From positions 310,001 through 374,000 of the forward strand of contig CADCXA010000055.1 in assembly GCA_902806565.1 (NCBI GenBank): a DNA stretch of 64,000 nt, written 5' to 3'. This document shows positions 11,041-21,785 of this stretch, piece after piece. Origin of the DNA: Hypoxylon rubiginosum (lineage: Eukaryota > Ascomycota > Sordariomycetes > Xylariales > Hypoxylaceae). Made by a program: the position numbers and the translations under genes. A model generated the notes under the pieces. The model saw only the letters and a program-made list of their open reading frames with translations. It made no database searches and was not told the origin of the DNA. Positions within the stretch are counted from its first letter, which is position 1. Every line of letters starts with the position of its first letter.

Positions 11041-11689
11041 CAGACCGACTTGTGGGAAACACAGATCCTTACCTAACAAAATGTTACTATTAAATATATA
11101 CCGGGAAGGATAAGGGCTAGCTGCGGATTCCACCTAGGTTTAGCGTCGCAATGCACTTACAGACATGACCAACATTATTGTTGATCAGTGTCATGACTAC
11201 TATTTTCTTTATCACATACCGATAACCTTCTCGCCCCCTTCTGCATCGGATCGTGAACCCATCCCGATTAGTCGAAAATGCCGGAACACTGTACTGGCCA
11301 GACCTTATTATCAGGGCAGCCACTGAGAGCGTCGCGGTGACAAATCAATGGGCGTCCGATAGGCCGATACGAAGCTCGTTAGCTCTTCGTCTTCAACCAA
11401 CCGCATCTCAGTCTTCCGTCTCTATTTTCGTCTATCCTCGTGTCTATAATTCATGTAGATTTATATGCCACCAGCTACGGAATTGTAAATCCCGCATGTC
11501 CTCCTTCATACACTTAAATACCTAGGCTTCTCTTTAGGATCGTTATCGTTATGAGGTAAAGAAAATCCCCACTCCATCGTCTGCCTAGGAGGTAGCCAAC
11601 CGACCTGTTCACTCAAGCGGCCCAAACCCACCGTTGCTCAAATCCGTACGACCTAATTCCCGTCTCGCATAAGGCCCCCCACATCCACC
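11041..11689. other. Intergenic, upstream of the oxidoreductase
   Basis: Promoter side of the plus-strand oxidoreductase gene. No other gene is supported. Confidence 0.5.
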
Positions 11690-13348
11690 ATGGCACCGCA
11701 CAACATCCAGGACGAAGGCCCGGCCGACTTCGAGGACAAGTCGGCGGCGGCCGAGGTGAGGCCGCCCACGCCGCCGCCCATGTCCGCAAAGCCGCCCCGC
11801 GTGCTCATCATCGGCGCCGGGTCGCGGGGCCGCGTGTACGGCCGGTGCACGCTGCAGTCGAGCAACGGCGTCGTGGTCGCCGTCTGCGAGCCCGACGCCT
11901 ACAAGCGCGACGAGTACGTGCGCACCTTCATCTGGCCCGACGCCGACGGGCGCCCGCCCCCCGAGGGCTCCAGCTTCGCCGGCTGGCGCGACTTCGTGGC
12001 CTGGGAGCTGCGCCGCCGCGAGCGCGAGGCCGCCGGCGAACCGGACGTGCCCGAGGGCGTCGACGCCGCCTTCGTGTGCGTCCGCGACGAGATGCACCAC
12101 GACGTCGTGCTCGCGCTCGCGCCCCTCCGCCTGCACGTCATGTGCGAGAAGCCGCTGGCGACGACGCTGGCCGACTGCGTCGGCATGTACCGGGCCATGG
12201 CCCCCCTGCAGGACACCAAGGTCTTCTCCGTCGGCCACGTGCTCCGGTACTCGCCGCACAACATGATGCTGCGGAAGCTGCTGCTCGAGGACCGCGCCAT
12301 CGGCGACGTGCTCTCCGTCGTGCACACGGAGCCCGTGGGCTTCTGGCACTTCGCCCACTCGTACGTGCGCGGCAACTGGCGCAAGGAGTCCACGACGGCG
12401 CCCTCGCTGCTGACCAAGAGCTGCCACGACATCGACATCATCCTGTGGCTGCTGTGCTCGCCGCAGTCCCCGTCTTCCTCGTCGGAGCCCCCGCATTTGC
12501 CCTCCGAGGTCGCGTCCTCCGGGTCGCTGCAGTTCTTCCGCCGGAGCCGCAAGCCCAAGGCCGCGGGCGCCGCCACCAACTGCCTGCGCTGCGCCGCCGA
12601 GCCCGACTGCATGTACTCGAGCAAGCGCGTGTACGAGAGCGCGCGGCACCAGGGGCTCGAGACGGGCAACACGCGGTGGCCCATGAGCGTCGTGCTGCCC
12701 GACATCGAGAGCTTCGGGGGCGACGTCGAGCGGGCGCGGCCGGAGCTGCGGCGGCGGCTCGCCGAGGACTACGACGCGTCGTCGACGCCGCAGGCCGAGA
12801 TCGACGCGCGCAACTGGTTCGGGCGGTGCGTGTTCGAGTCCGACAACGACGTGTGCGACGAGCAGGTCGTCACGATGCGCTGGGACGAGGACCCGCTGCC
12901 GTCGCCGCAGCAGCATACCTATTCGGACTCGGTCGGCAGCCGCGGCGCGAAGCAGGCGACGTTCCACATGGTGGCGCAGACGAAGCGGCAGTGCGTGCGC
13001 TTCACGCACGTGTACGGGACGACGGGCGAGATCTACGCGGACTCGCGGACGATCGAGGTCGAGGACTTCCGCACGGGTACCCAGCGGTCCTACAAGCCGA
13101 AGCTCGAGAGCCTGGGCCACGGCGGCGGCGACCACGGCATCACGCGGCAGTTCGTGCTGGCCGTCGACCGCGTCAAGAACCACGGCTGGGACGCGCCCCG
13201 GGCCCAGCGCGAGTTCATCGGCTGCGGCCTCGAGGAGATCATTCGCAGCCACGCCATGGTGTTCGCCGCCGAGGAGGCCCGGACCGGTAGGAAGGTCGTC
13301 GACTGGAAGGACTGGTGGGACGAGAAGGTCGGTACGATATCGGGATGA
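11690..13348 (+). CDS. Gfo/Idh/MocA family NAD(P)-dependent oxidoreductase
   Basis: Predicted 552-aa single-exon dehydrogenase of the glucose-fructose oxidoreductase/inositol dehydrogenase family, acting on a sugar or sugar-like alcohol. The N-terminal Rossmann fold starts with VLIIGAGSRGRVYG (about 38-51). The CEKPLATT motif (152-159) carries the conserved EKP lysine. SCHDIDIILWLL (244-255) carries the active-site H-x-x-D-type residues. It is longer than the usual 350-400 aa, owing to a Pro/acidic N-terminal tail and an inserted Ser-rich, cysteine-bearing segment (about 257-330, with CLRCAAEPDC). The gene is strikingly GC-rich with a G/C third-position bias, and this opens long false frames on the other strand. 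The substrate is unknown. Confidence 0.88.
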   Translation: MAPHNIQDEGPADFEDKSAAAEVRPPTPPPMSAKPPRVLIIGAGSRGRVYGRCTLQSSNGVVVAVCEPDAYKRDEYVRTFIWPDADGRPPPEGSSFAGWRDFVAWELRRREREAAGEPDVPEGVDAAFVCVRDEMHHDVVLALAPLRLHVMCEKPLATTLADCVGMYRAMAPLQDTKVFSVGHVLRYSPHNMMLRKLLLEDRAIGDVLSVVHTEPVGFWHFAHSYVRGNWRKESTTAPSLLTKSCHDIDIILWLLCSPQSPSSSSEPPHLPSEVASSGSLQFFRRSRKPKAAGAATNCLRCAAEPDCMYSSKRVYESARHQGLETGNTRWPMSVVLPDIESFGGDVERARPELRRRLAEDYDASSTPQAEIDARNWFGRCVFESDNDVCDEQVVTMRWDEDPLPSPQQHTYSDSVGSRGAKQATFHMVAQTKRQCVRFTHVYGTTGEIYADSRTIEVEDFRTGTQRSYKPKLESLGHGGGDHGITRQFVLAVDRVKNHGWDAPRAQREFIGCGLEEIIRSHAMVFAAEEARTGRKVVDWKDWWDEKVGTISG

Positions 13349-13727
13349 GAGATCGCAGTATCTTGGTACCGCCCGTTTTCGAATGAGGTATTTATGAGGA
13401 ATGAACTGCGCATACGGTGTTTAATGGGGGTTGAGTGTGTTCTGGCGTTGGGGTTTTGTTTCTTGGTAGACAGACGACGGCAGGTTGAAAAGGCAAGCCT
13501 AGCATAATACCGCTCCCTTGGACGGCAAGGATGACAACAAATAGTAGTCTGCAAAATATTACCTACCTACAATACTGGACTATGTTGCCTTAGTAATTAC
13601 AACTTAAATGACTGCAGAATGCGTTTGGCATATGTTCATATTACCATTAAGCTAAAGCTACAACCTAATTCCCATTCACCGCGAATATGACCTACACAAG
13701 CTATGCAATTTAGAAAGAACTGACAAT
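13349..13727. other. Convergent intergenic gap
   Basis: 3' ends of the oxidoreductase and the Clr5 gene face each other here. Nothing else is seen. Confidence 0.5.
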
Positions 13728-15681
13728 TTACAGTGAACTAGGGGTCCTAGGTATGTCGACCCCACGACCACGCTGCAGCGCCTCGAAGTAATCCCGCAAG
13801 CCCTTCTCGCGGCGCTGCCTCACCGCAAATTCCAGCCCGGCCTCGCCCGCCTCGCGATGCCAGCCCTCCAGCGTCTCCATGTTCTCGAAGATCTGCGACT
13901 CGCCGAAGCCGCGCCCGGCCTCGGCGGCGTCGACTGCCCTCTCCAGAGCATACCGGGCGAGTGCGTGGCGCGGGTTATCCTTCGCCGGCGCGCCGCATCG
14001 GCTCCGGTGGAAGTGGGCGACGACGCGCCACGAGACCCAGTAGGTCCAGTCGTACCGGTTGGACACGTCGTCTACTAGCCGGAGAGAGGCGTAGGCGAGC
14101 TCGGCCGAGCGTTCGTCTTGCGGGCCGTTCTGCCAGAGATGAGCTGCCGGCTCGATGAACCTCATGACGCCCGGTGCGTGGTGGCTGGCCTGGGAGGATG
14201 ATGCAGAAGCCACCGCTTTTCGGAGAGATGGAAGATCGGTTCTTGTTGAATTGAAGAGAATCAAGTCTCCCAGTAAGAAAAAGCACATAGAAGGCGCGAT
14301 GGTCTGCGAGAAGTCGTTCGTTTCGAGTAACATCCCGATTATGCTCTCCATGCAGCTGAAAATAAAGTCTACCCCGGTCTCTAGCATGTTATTCTGAAAT
14401 ACTTCCCCTAGCGCTGTGAACAACCTGTGGAGTGTGCTTGACAAACCTAAGGTAGCCTCTGCGTATGCTGCGAGGTATTTCCACAGTTCCCTGGCGAGTC
14501 CATGGTCAGGGGATATAACGCTGGCTATCAGCAAGTCGAACAGACCAAGAGCAGAGGGTGTTTTAATTAGAAGATGTAGCGAGGCGAAGGCGCGCTGGCT
14601 AAGCAGGGAGCCGAGCGAGTAGTGGCCCTTAGAGAAGAACCAGCAAGCTCTGCTGAAGTCTCTCGTGGCCTCGCATAGTTCACCATCAAAATAAAGGTTG
14701 AAATCGTCCTCGAACGACGTTGGCGATACGATGGAGTCTCGCCAACTTAAAGTGAGATCTTTAAAGCTTGAAACGAGAATCTCTTGGGCATAAAAGTGAG
14801 AAGGTAGAGTCATGTGTTGAGGTTCGGCCGGCGGAGGTGTCAATGCTCGTAAATATTCTGGTAGGTCGGCGTTGGCCGTAGGCGGAATGAGTTCAAGGCT
14901 TGAAATACCCTTGCGCTTCATATAGGTTTCGATATCAACCGACCTTCCGTGGCGATGAAAAGCCGTAGGCTTGCCGACGGCACCTCGTTGGCGCTGCAAT
15001 CGCAACATCGTCGCCACATCTTTCTTCTTGTTGTTTTTCACGAAGCCCCATTGCGCGAACTTCGCTTTATACATACGAGGACTGGCAGCAAGTTAGTATG
15101 TAATTTCACATTATGAGCCCTTGACCGGAAAATACCGACGTTGCTATGAAACCCTTGCCTTGCATTAATTCCATGAGCTCATTTAAAGACTTATTCTGCT
15201 CAATGTATAGCTCATGTATCGCTTCTTTATAGCGCTCCCATATCTCCGGCTGGAGATGATGACGGGTTGGGTTCTTATTCCATTGCGCTGGTTTCGCTGA
15301 CTGTACGGCGGTGTTAACGGCCGATATTGGGAAATTGTGTCCATCTACACTCGAGAACTTCCGTCCACGCCGCGGTATTTCTAGGCGTATATTCGTGCAA
15401 GATGACGGATCTAGATCATGATCATGGTTGGCTATATCCGGTCGATCCGCATCGGTGGTGTATCTCTTAGATGAGGTCCAAGACCCGCCGACCGTTACAT
15501 CGTACTGACCTAGACTAGTGCTGGGACTTCGACTCTCAGTCTTGACGCTACAACCCGGGGAAGAATCATCAGTAACGAAGGCATCACGGCCTTCACACTC
15601 CAATGTTTCGTACGGCTCGTCCGTATGGGCCGTGGGTTGAACAGTCGTCCCCACTGGTTGGGAATAGAAGTTCGTACTCAT
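13728..15681 (-). CDS. Clr5-domain protein (putative transcription regulator)
   Basis: Predicted 631-aa nuclear protein. Exons are 15681-15140 and 15081-13728. The 58-nt intron (donor GTCGGT, acceptor CCAG, phase 2) is fixed by homology: it joins GKGFIAT to PRMYKAKFAQWGF, the continuous core of a Clr5 domain (about 140-198, starting QPEIWERYKEAI). The start is ATG 15681; the open frame further upstream begins with GTG. The N-terminal ~135 residues are Ser/Thr/acidic-rich and probably disordered. The C-terminal two thirds are helical without a named domain, as in many fungal Clr5 proteins. Clr5 domains are associated with DNA binding or chromatin silencing in fungi; targets are unknown. Confidence 0.85.
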
Positions 15682-16665
15682 GAGTGATGCATTAATGTGG
15701 GGTAGTTTGACAGTCGTCAGCACCTAATACCAACGTCTACATGTCCTAATTCGTCTTCCCCGGTTTGTTAGGACCCGGTGGCTTGGAACATAGGTTGATA
15801 GGAGGTACCTAGGTAGGCTGGTTAGCGAAACCGCAGAGCGAAGAAATAGCAGGTCAACAGTTCGAGAAGATGGATATTTTTCCCTGTGGAGTATACGATG
15901 GCGGCGCGGATATTCAAATAAGGTATCGCTTGGCGGACTCATCAATTGGTCTAGTTCTGGCCTCGACACAACTGCTAGTAAGACGAACGAGACGTCCTAC
16001 TCGTTCACGACCCAATACGGAAAACAGTAATCGGACAGTTTTGGTACCTGTCTAAATCGGAATCGATCGTGTGACCTAATATGTGTGACCTAACATCTGG
16101 AGTCTGGAGTTCGCACAGAAGAGGCCAATGGGTCGTAGATAAAAGCCCAACATTGCAACTAGAATCTGGACCCTAGATAATGTGACGCAACTCTTCACGT
16201 CCAAAGTCCTAGTGGATCCATGAATCTTAAACAGTCAACGAGGTTCTTTCGTCGTTCTCGGCCGCATTATGAATGATCGATCGTCAGCATATTGCCCTGC
16301 TATAGTGAAACGGGTTACAGGGATATGATCCGCATTCCGAACATGGAAAGCGATTATCACCCAGCTGAAAGGGAATAGAATCCCATCATATTGAGCTCGG
16401 AAATGACAGGCTACGTAGTCGTTGAGGGCCAGACTTTTGGAAATGTACGAGATAATGAACATCACTTATGTTTTTAGGAGAATAACAGCAGAATTTAGTT
16501 CCCACTAGGCGGGGTCTTCTGCTATTAGAGGCGCCCAGTGGCGTAAGCTCACTAATAATATTCGCTGAACCAACTAAAACTTCTTCCCTTACCTAACACA
16601 CTACAACAAAATTATGTGACAAGCTAAACCGTTCGTAACTCTTCAAGAGACACTCAATTCTATTT
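15682..16665. other. Intergenic between Clr5 and M81 genes
   Basis: Upstream side of the Clr5 gene and 3' side of the M81 gene. A repeated TGTGACCTAA motif occurs at 16071-16094. No gene is seen. Confidence 0.5.
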
Positions 16666-18195
16666 CTATTCGTCTTTTTCTGATAATGGCTCATTGGACA
16701 TCGGAATCAACCTCGCAGAAAGATCAAGCTTCTCAAACGTGTTGTCGAATGGCCACATTGGGCGTCTGATTCGCTTATGACCAAGCCGCTTCAAGTCTTG
16801 ATCAACACCACCTGGCGTGAGACCCAGCATCCAATCTCGAGCCATATCGTACAATTCTGGTTCTAGATATCCGATCTTGACAATAACGATATCCGCCGAA
16901 CGGGGCGCAAGGTCGAGTTCCGTGAAGTCGCTCTCGTGGTGGTAAGGCTTGCGCAGCTTCGTCAAGATAGCGAATACGCTTCCAACTTGCAGTACAACTT
17001 CGATTTCTGCGTGTACATCGCCATACTTAATGTAATGGACCCGGCCTGTCATGGTGATCGGCCCAGCATGGATGTCGTCTACTTCTGCACCTGCTATCAC
17101 TGTCACAATTGCTCCAACACCTGCGTCGACAGCCTTTTGGATTGCTTCAGGCCCGGGTACACTGGCATAGATGACTTTTGGGCCAGATTCTGACTTGAAC
17201 TCCGGCCGCGCAAGTAACTGCGTAAGACCCCAAGTCACATCTCCGGACCCTCCAGCAGTGGGGTTGTCACCCGAGTCGGAGATGAAGTATGGATGCTTAT
17301 CGGATGCTAAGGCTGCGTCGAGGCATTCCTTAAATGAGCCCGTAGGTGCGACAAAAGTAAAGTCCTTATGCGAGCCCCAAAATAAGTGCGCTAGCTTTTC
17401 GGCTCCTTGTGCAACAGTTTCCTTATCCCAGCCCGTGACCACAACCACAGCGCGGTTTCTAGGCTCGTCGGCCCAGGCGTAACCAACCCAGATGGCTGCA
17501 TCCAAAACTCCGTCCGTACCTTCAACATCGGGAACTGCAGCATAAATATGAGCTGCCGGTTCATCTCTTGTCGAGGTCTGTTCGCCAGGAAGCAGTATCG
17601 GAATCGGCACCCAGGCCTTGTACGGACGCACGAGCTCCACGCCATCCGCTTGCCGCTGAATTAGCTGAAGGAAATTCCGACAGGCTCGCTCCTTCGTCTC
17701 GGCAACATCTACATGTGGCGCCGTGCGATAGCATGTGATCAAGTCCGTTTGATGGACTAAGTCGCGAGACACATTGCCGTGCAAGTCCATCGATGCCGAT
17801 ACCAGGACCTTGGGTCCAATAACTTCACGGCAGCGTTTTAGAAGCTCGTATTCCGCATCATCAATACCTTCAACACACATGGCGCCGTGTATGTCGAACC
17901 ATAGTCCATCGAGCTTGGTCGACTCTACTATCTGGCTGAGGCGGCTGATGATCTCTGAGGAAAGTGACTCAAAGGCATCTCTTGTCACGATACCGCCTGG
18001 TAAAGCATGACCAATCAATGCACCAAGCCATTCGGCCGCATCACCTAGAGGTGTACCGGGCTGGATAAAGGGGTACTTCTCTATTATCTCTCCGCCCCGC
18101 CGTGGGTGAAATGCCGGCGCAAATGTCCTTGATGGTGTGAAGGTCGAAGTCTCACAGGCCAAGCCAGCAATAGCAATAACTGGATGGTACGCCAT
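16666..18195 (-). CDS. M81 family metallopeptidase (MlrC-like)
   Basis: Single-exon 509-aa protein from ATG 18195. It matches the MlrC/M81 family, metal-dependent hydrolases first known from bacterial microcystin breakdown; fungal members have no established substrate. The N-terminal domain carries the metal-site motifs WFDIHGAM (about 99-106) and SMDLHGNVS (135-143), with further family blocks GETS-like ACETSTFTPSR near the start and CYRTAPHVDVAETKERA near 160. The C-terminal domain has DSGDNPTAGGSGDVTWGL, a typical MlrC C-terminal block. Length and motifs are complete, so it looks functional. There is no signal peptide, so it is probably cytosolic. Confidence 0.9.
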   Translation of the reverse strand: MAYHPVIAIAGLACETSTFTPSRTFAPAFHPRRGGEIIEKYPFIQPGTPLGDAAEWLGALIGHALPGGIVTRDAFESLSSEIISRLSQIVESTKLDGLWFDIHGAMCVEGIDDAEYELLKRCREVIGPKVLVSASMDLHGNVSRDLVHQTDLITCYRTAPHVDVAETKERACRNFLQLIQRQADGVELVRPYKAWVPIPILLPGEQTSTRDEPAAHIYAAVPDVEGTDGVLDAAIWVGYAWADEPRNRAVVVVTGWDKETVAQGAEKLAHLFWGSHKDFTFVAPTGSFKECLDAALASDKHPYFISDSGDNPTAGGSGDVTWGLTQLLARPEFKSESGPKVIYASVPGPEAIQKAVDAGVGAIVTVIAGAEVDDIHAGPITMTGRVHYIKYGDVHAEIEVVLQVGSVFAILTKLRKPYHHESDFTELDLAPRSADIVIVKIGYLEPELYDMARDWMLGLTPGGVDQDLKRLGHKRIRRPMWPFDNTFEKLDLSARLIPMSNEPLSEKDE

Positions 18196-19021
18196 GAAGA
18201 TTTGCTCCTGGACAGTAAGTGCCTAATCAACCTTCCACGGCTTATCGTTACACGAGACAGGCACAGGAAGAGGGCCTGAGGCGGCAGAACGTTAAGTTAA
18301 ACATCTAAGCCTGAGAATACCACGGTACCGTGGGACCCTTAACTATTGCCTGGTGAACTTCTCGGTGTCCCCGCTTCGCCTTCCCCGCACATCTCTTCAT
18401 AACACAATCTCACATCACTGAAATGAGTTCAACTACATCATGAAGTGAATGTCTTTCTTTCTCTTAAAAATCACTTAGCATTGCACGTACCTACTTATAT
18501 GAATAGATTTATTGACTCTCGGGCATACACAGCTCCCCGTTTAAAACAAGGCCAGTCAGTACCTTAAGAGGTAGTCATAATACAGAACCGCTGGTTAGAG
18601 ATCACCATCAACATCTCTAAGGTTAAATGTCCCTATTTACATACCTACCTGGTATATATATATATATATATTTATATTCAAAGTTGTATTTGAACAGTTT
18701 CAAGTTATATAATCAGATCAGGTGTGGTCCCATGGCGCAGTCTCCGGGCCTGGCCTCTGACTTCAATTATTCGCAAAAAGCGTACCATGAATACAATTCT
18801 TGGTAGTAACGGACCCCAAAGTCAGATATATTGTCTTTAAGCGTATTTGTGGGTTTGTCAACTTATTTCTAACAATTCCTAGCTGATACTACTAATTCTT
18901 TATAAATATCCAAGTGCAGAGAATATGAAAATTCGATGGTGGAAAAGGCACATTTCCCTTGCCAACCCGCTTCTTTTCTGTCCATTATTGAATCCGATCG
19001 CTTCTCCCACAAAATCGATCT
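18196..19021. other. Divergent intergenic region with TA microsatellite
   Basis: Shared upstream region of the minus-strand M81 gene and the plus-strand membrane protein. It contains a (TA)n run at about 18653-18670. No gene is seen. Confidence 0.5.
18653..18670. repeat. (TA)n microsatellite
   Basis: About nine uninterrupted TA units in the divergent promoter region. Confidence 0.8.
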
Positions 19022-20158
19022 ATGTCAGGAGCAACTGCCACATTTCTTGGTCCACTGACCACATCTTTCACAGCACCGACGACATGCGATACAGCTTCCC
19101 TATACAAGTCGTGGGGGTTACAGCAAGGTCCCGATCGCACCGATGACGGCTGTCTGCCTTCTAAATGGGTAGGCAACGGCTATGACTCACCAGGCGTCTG
19201 CCCATCTGGCTACACCAATGCTTGTTCGGACACACAGAGTCATATCGAGACGACTATATGCTGTCCGACGTAAGTTCATTAAGAATCCTAGCCGCAATCA
19301 ACAGTGACTGAATGATTTTCGATCAGACAGCAAGCCTATTCTTGCGCCTCATCCATGATAAGCGACAGATTTGGCTGTAGCCTGTATTTCTCGTCAACCA
19401 CCACGTTTTACAATGTGATAGACATCCTTTTTACTGACGATATTAGGCACAGCCCTACATACGTTAATCAACATTCTTCAATTTTAGCCTACAGCGTTCA
19501 AGTACGAAAGGCAGTGCAGACAGACTTGACACAAAAAGAGAGTCATGCGGCACAATATCAACCGAGGCCATCAGTAGAATTACATTCACCACCACCTAAA
19601 AGTACAGATATTGGTGATGATTATCATAGTAGATTTCATTCAACAGCATTTTCCCGTTATCCACCAGCAGTTTCTTCCGAACTAACGACTTCATCTTCGA
19701 CAACCTTGGATTTCTCGACAACCAATTTTCTTAGCCCGTCGTCTGTCTCGACACAGACTAAGTCACAATCTCTGAGCTCACCTCTCTCCACGCAATCCAG
19801 ATCGGTGACACCGAGTCCGCCCGCTCAAGTCAATGCACTAGCCGGGAGCACCATTGCCGGCATTGCAGGAGGGGTTATAGGGGCTTTATTGTTAGGAGTC
19901 GTTGGCACCTTCGTATTCATGCGTCGAAGCAAGCTACGTAAATCGTCGCGCTCTTCTCGGCCTGCTTTTGAGAAGCCTGTACCTGACGACCAATCGCATA
20001 TTCGTGCGTCGATGAATGTACAGCACGAGCTTGACGAACAGCGGAATCCATCGGAGATGCCTTCGTGGGACGAGCAAAATCCCCACGGACCCAACAAGCC
20101 TATGGCGTGGGAAATGCAAGGGTCCAACAAATTTACGGTATGGGAACTTCCGGCATGA
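19022..20158 (+). CDS. Single-pass membrane protein with Cys-rich ectodomain
   Basis: Predicted 359-aa cell-surface protein. Exons are 19022-19269 and 19327-20158, with a GTAAGT donor and GATCAG acceptor (57-nt intron, phase 2). The N-terminal ~150 residues have a regular cysteine pattern (TTCDTASLY, DGCLPSKW, PGVCPSGYTNACS, TICCPT, YSCASS) and end in AYSVQVRKAVQTDL, a pattern known from fungal surface proteins of unknown role. A Ser/Thr-rich stalk (about 170-250) suits O-mannosylation. A single helix (about 257-281, GIAGGVIGALLLGVVGTFVF) is followed by a basic stop-transfer RRSKLRK and an ~80-aa cytosolic tail. This architecture resembles Mid2/Wsc-type sensors but lacks a WSC domain. No cleaved signal peptide is evident from this ATG, so the start may be wrong. 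Confidence 0.7.
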
Positions 20159-21049
20159 CACTATGATAGAAGAAGAGGAGTCGAGGTGGATTGAATTCCT
20201 CAAAATATCTGGAGAGCCAAAGTACAGTCCTAATCTTGTACAGTACGTACGATGGGAATAGTAGGGATACATGACCGTATAAGAATTGGAGTTCTCTATC
20301 ATGAATCGAACTTACTACACTGAAGTCTACCTCTAATATAAATCACAGCACGTACATTGACGTACCTGCTTTAAGGGGTGCTTTTCAACAGATCCTATGA
20401 TAGAATTTTCGCTCTTCTATTAGGTATTCTCTAGTTTCCAAGGCTCAAAAGCGGCATCAGCACGTCTAATTAAATCTGGAGAGAAGAACTAGGACCAACC
20501 ATGTTCATCGTACAATATGGATTGGGCTACCATTTATTAACACGTGAACGACGCGGCAGGTGAGGTCGAATTTACCTCATTAACAACAACTTCACCACCG
20601 CCGCATATGCACACATGTAGGCCGTACGAACCAATAACCTGTAGGTAAAGCTGACGTTTGGGTGCCGGCTATCCCGAGCCCACGGTGCCGCATTTCCATA
20701 CGTCAACAACAAGCAACCAGGGATCGTCATTTTTTGCCTCGCCTTTAGTGTTAGGTGCGGACATGCGGGAACCTTGAATATGTCGGCCAGTCAAAATCTT
20801 TCGAGGGGGAGCTGTGTTCATTATCACGTGTAAGCTGATGAGCCGTTCCACACCGGGGTTCATAGGAGTGACTGTCTCGTAAACGTCAAGATGCATAGCT
20901 TTACGGAATCCGGCTTTAATCTACGTACCTAAATATTACAAGCCATCTGTCTAGCTACGAGGCATACTTAAAGACCTTCCTCCCAGGCAGTATGTTCACT
21001 CTCATCTGTAAGCCGAGCCAAGAACACTCATAAACATATAATCGCAACT
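20159..21049. other. Intergenic, left flank of the AT block
   Basis: No convincing gene. A 75-codon minus-strand frame at 20669-20896 has no support. The final ~60 bases are the leader of the split gene that starts at 21050. Confidence 0.5.
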
Positions 21050-21222
21050 ATGGATAAGCTAAATAAGGCAAAGGATTCACTCACCGGCCAAACGTACACG
21101 CCCTTTTTATAAGATCTTCCAACATGAGCACCAGGTAGCTGATAATCAAGATAGTGCGGTCAACCAGAATACGCAGCAGTCTGGTAGCAAGAATGCCACC
21201 AAGGACACCATGGTCGATTCTA
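21050..21222 (+). pseudogene. 5' part of a small gene split by the AT block
   Basis: Two exons. 21050-21093 starts MDKLNKAKDSLTGQ and ends at a GTACAC donor. The 61-nt intron has a GCTGAT branch and ATAG acceptor. Exon 2 (21155-21222) reads AVNQNTQQSG then KNATKDTMVDS and stops at a good GTATGT donor (21223), phase 1. The AT-rich block begins about 70 bp later. A matching terminal exon is found 13.4 kb away at 34663, in the complementary phase. The product would be a small, hydrophilic, soluble protein of 67 aa with no named domain. The two 5' exons themselves look undamaged, so a truncated transcript might still be made. Confidence 0.6.
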
Positions 21223-21506
21223 GTATGTCCCGTATATCGCGCTTTCTGGCATATACACTTAGTGGACTTTTATATACGATAGCTCCCTTATTTCCCGCTA
21301 AAACTTATCAATTTTATAAAGCCATTAAAAATATAAATAAAACCTAGAAAATATTAATCTTAATTAAGATATATAAAAAACTAAATTAAATTAATTTTAA
21401 AGGTTTTATTTTTTATTTTTAAATAAAAAATATATATTTTATATATTAATATAATAAAAGTTTTATATATTTTATTTAAAAATATAATTATTTTTTAAAA
21501 GTTATT

Positions 21507-21785
21507 ATTATAATAAAACTTTATTTTTATATTAATAATTTTTAACTTAAATAATAATTATATTATTATTTATTTTAAATTATATTTAATTTAAAAAATA
21601 ATTTAAAAAATATTTTAATTAATATATTTAAGATATTTTATAAAAAAGTGTATATTTTTATAATATATAGTTATTTAGTTATATAAAAAACTTTATAAGT
21701 TTTTTAAAAAAAAAAATAAAAAAAATTTAATTATAAAATAATTATATAATTTTTTATAAGATATTAATTACTATATTTTATTATA
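21507..21785. repeat. Left direct repeat (putative LTR)
   Basis: Aligns without gaps to 33407-33685 at a constant offset of 11,900 bp. By eye there are 16 mismatches over 279 bp, 15 of them transitions. This is well above chance similarity even in AT-rich DNA, because long mixed segments such as ATAATTATATAATTTTTTAT are shared in order. Confidence 0.8.

Noticed and set aside
11609..13252. 547-codon open frame on the minus strand opposite the oxidoreductase
   Set aside because: Composition is Arg/Ala/Val/Gly-rich, as produced by reading a GC3-biased gene backwards; it has no domain, and the sense frame has clear Gfo/Idh/MocA motifs. The 481-codon frame in another plus frame is rejected for the same reason.
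20669..20896. 75-codon minus-strand frame
   Set aside because: Too short, and without domain, signal peptide or splice partners.
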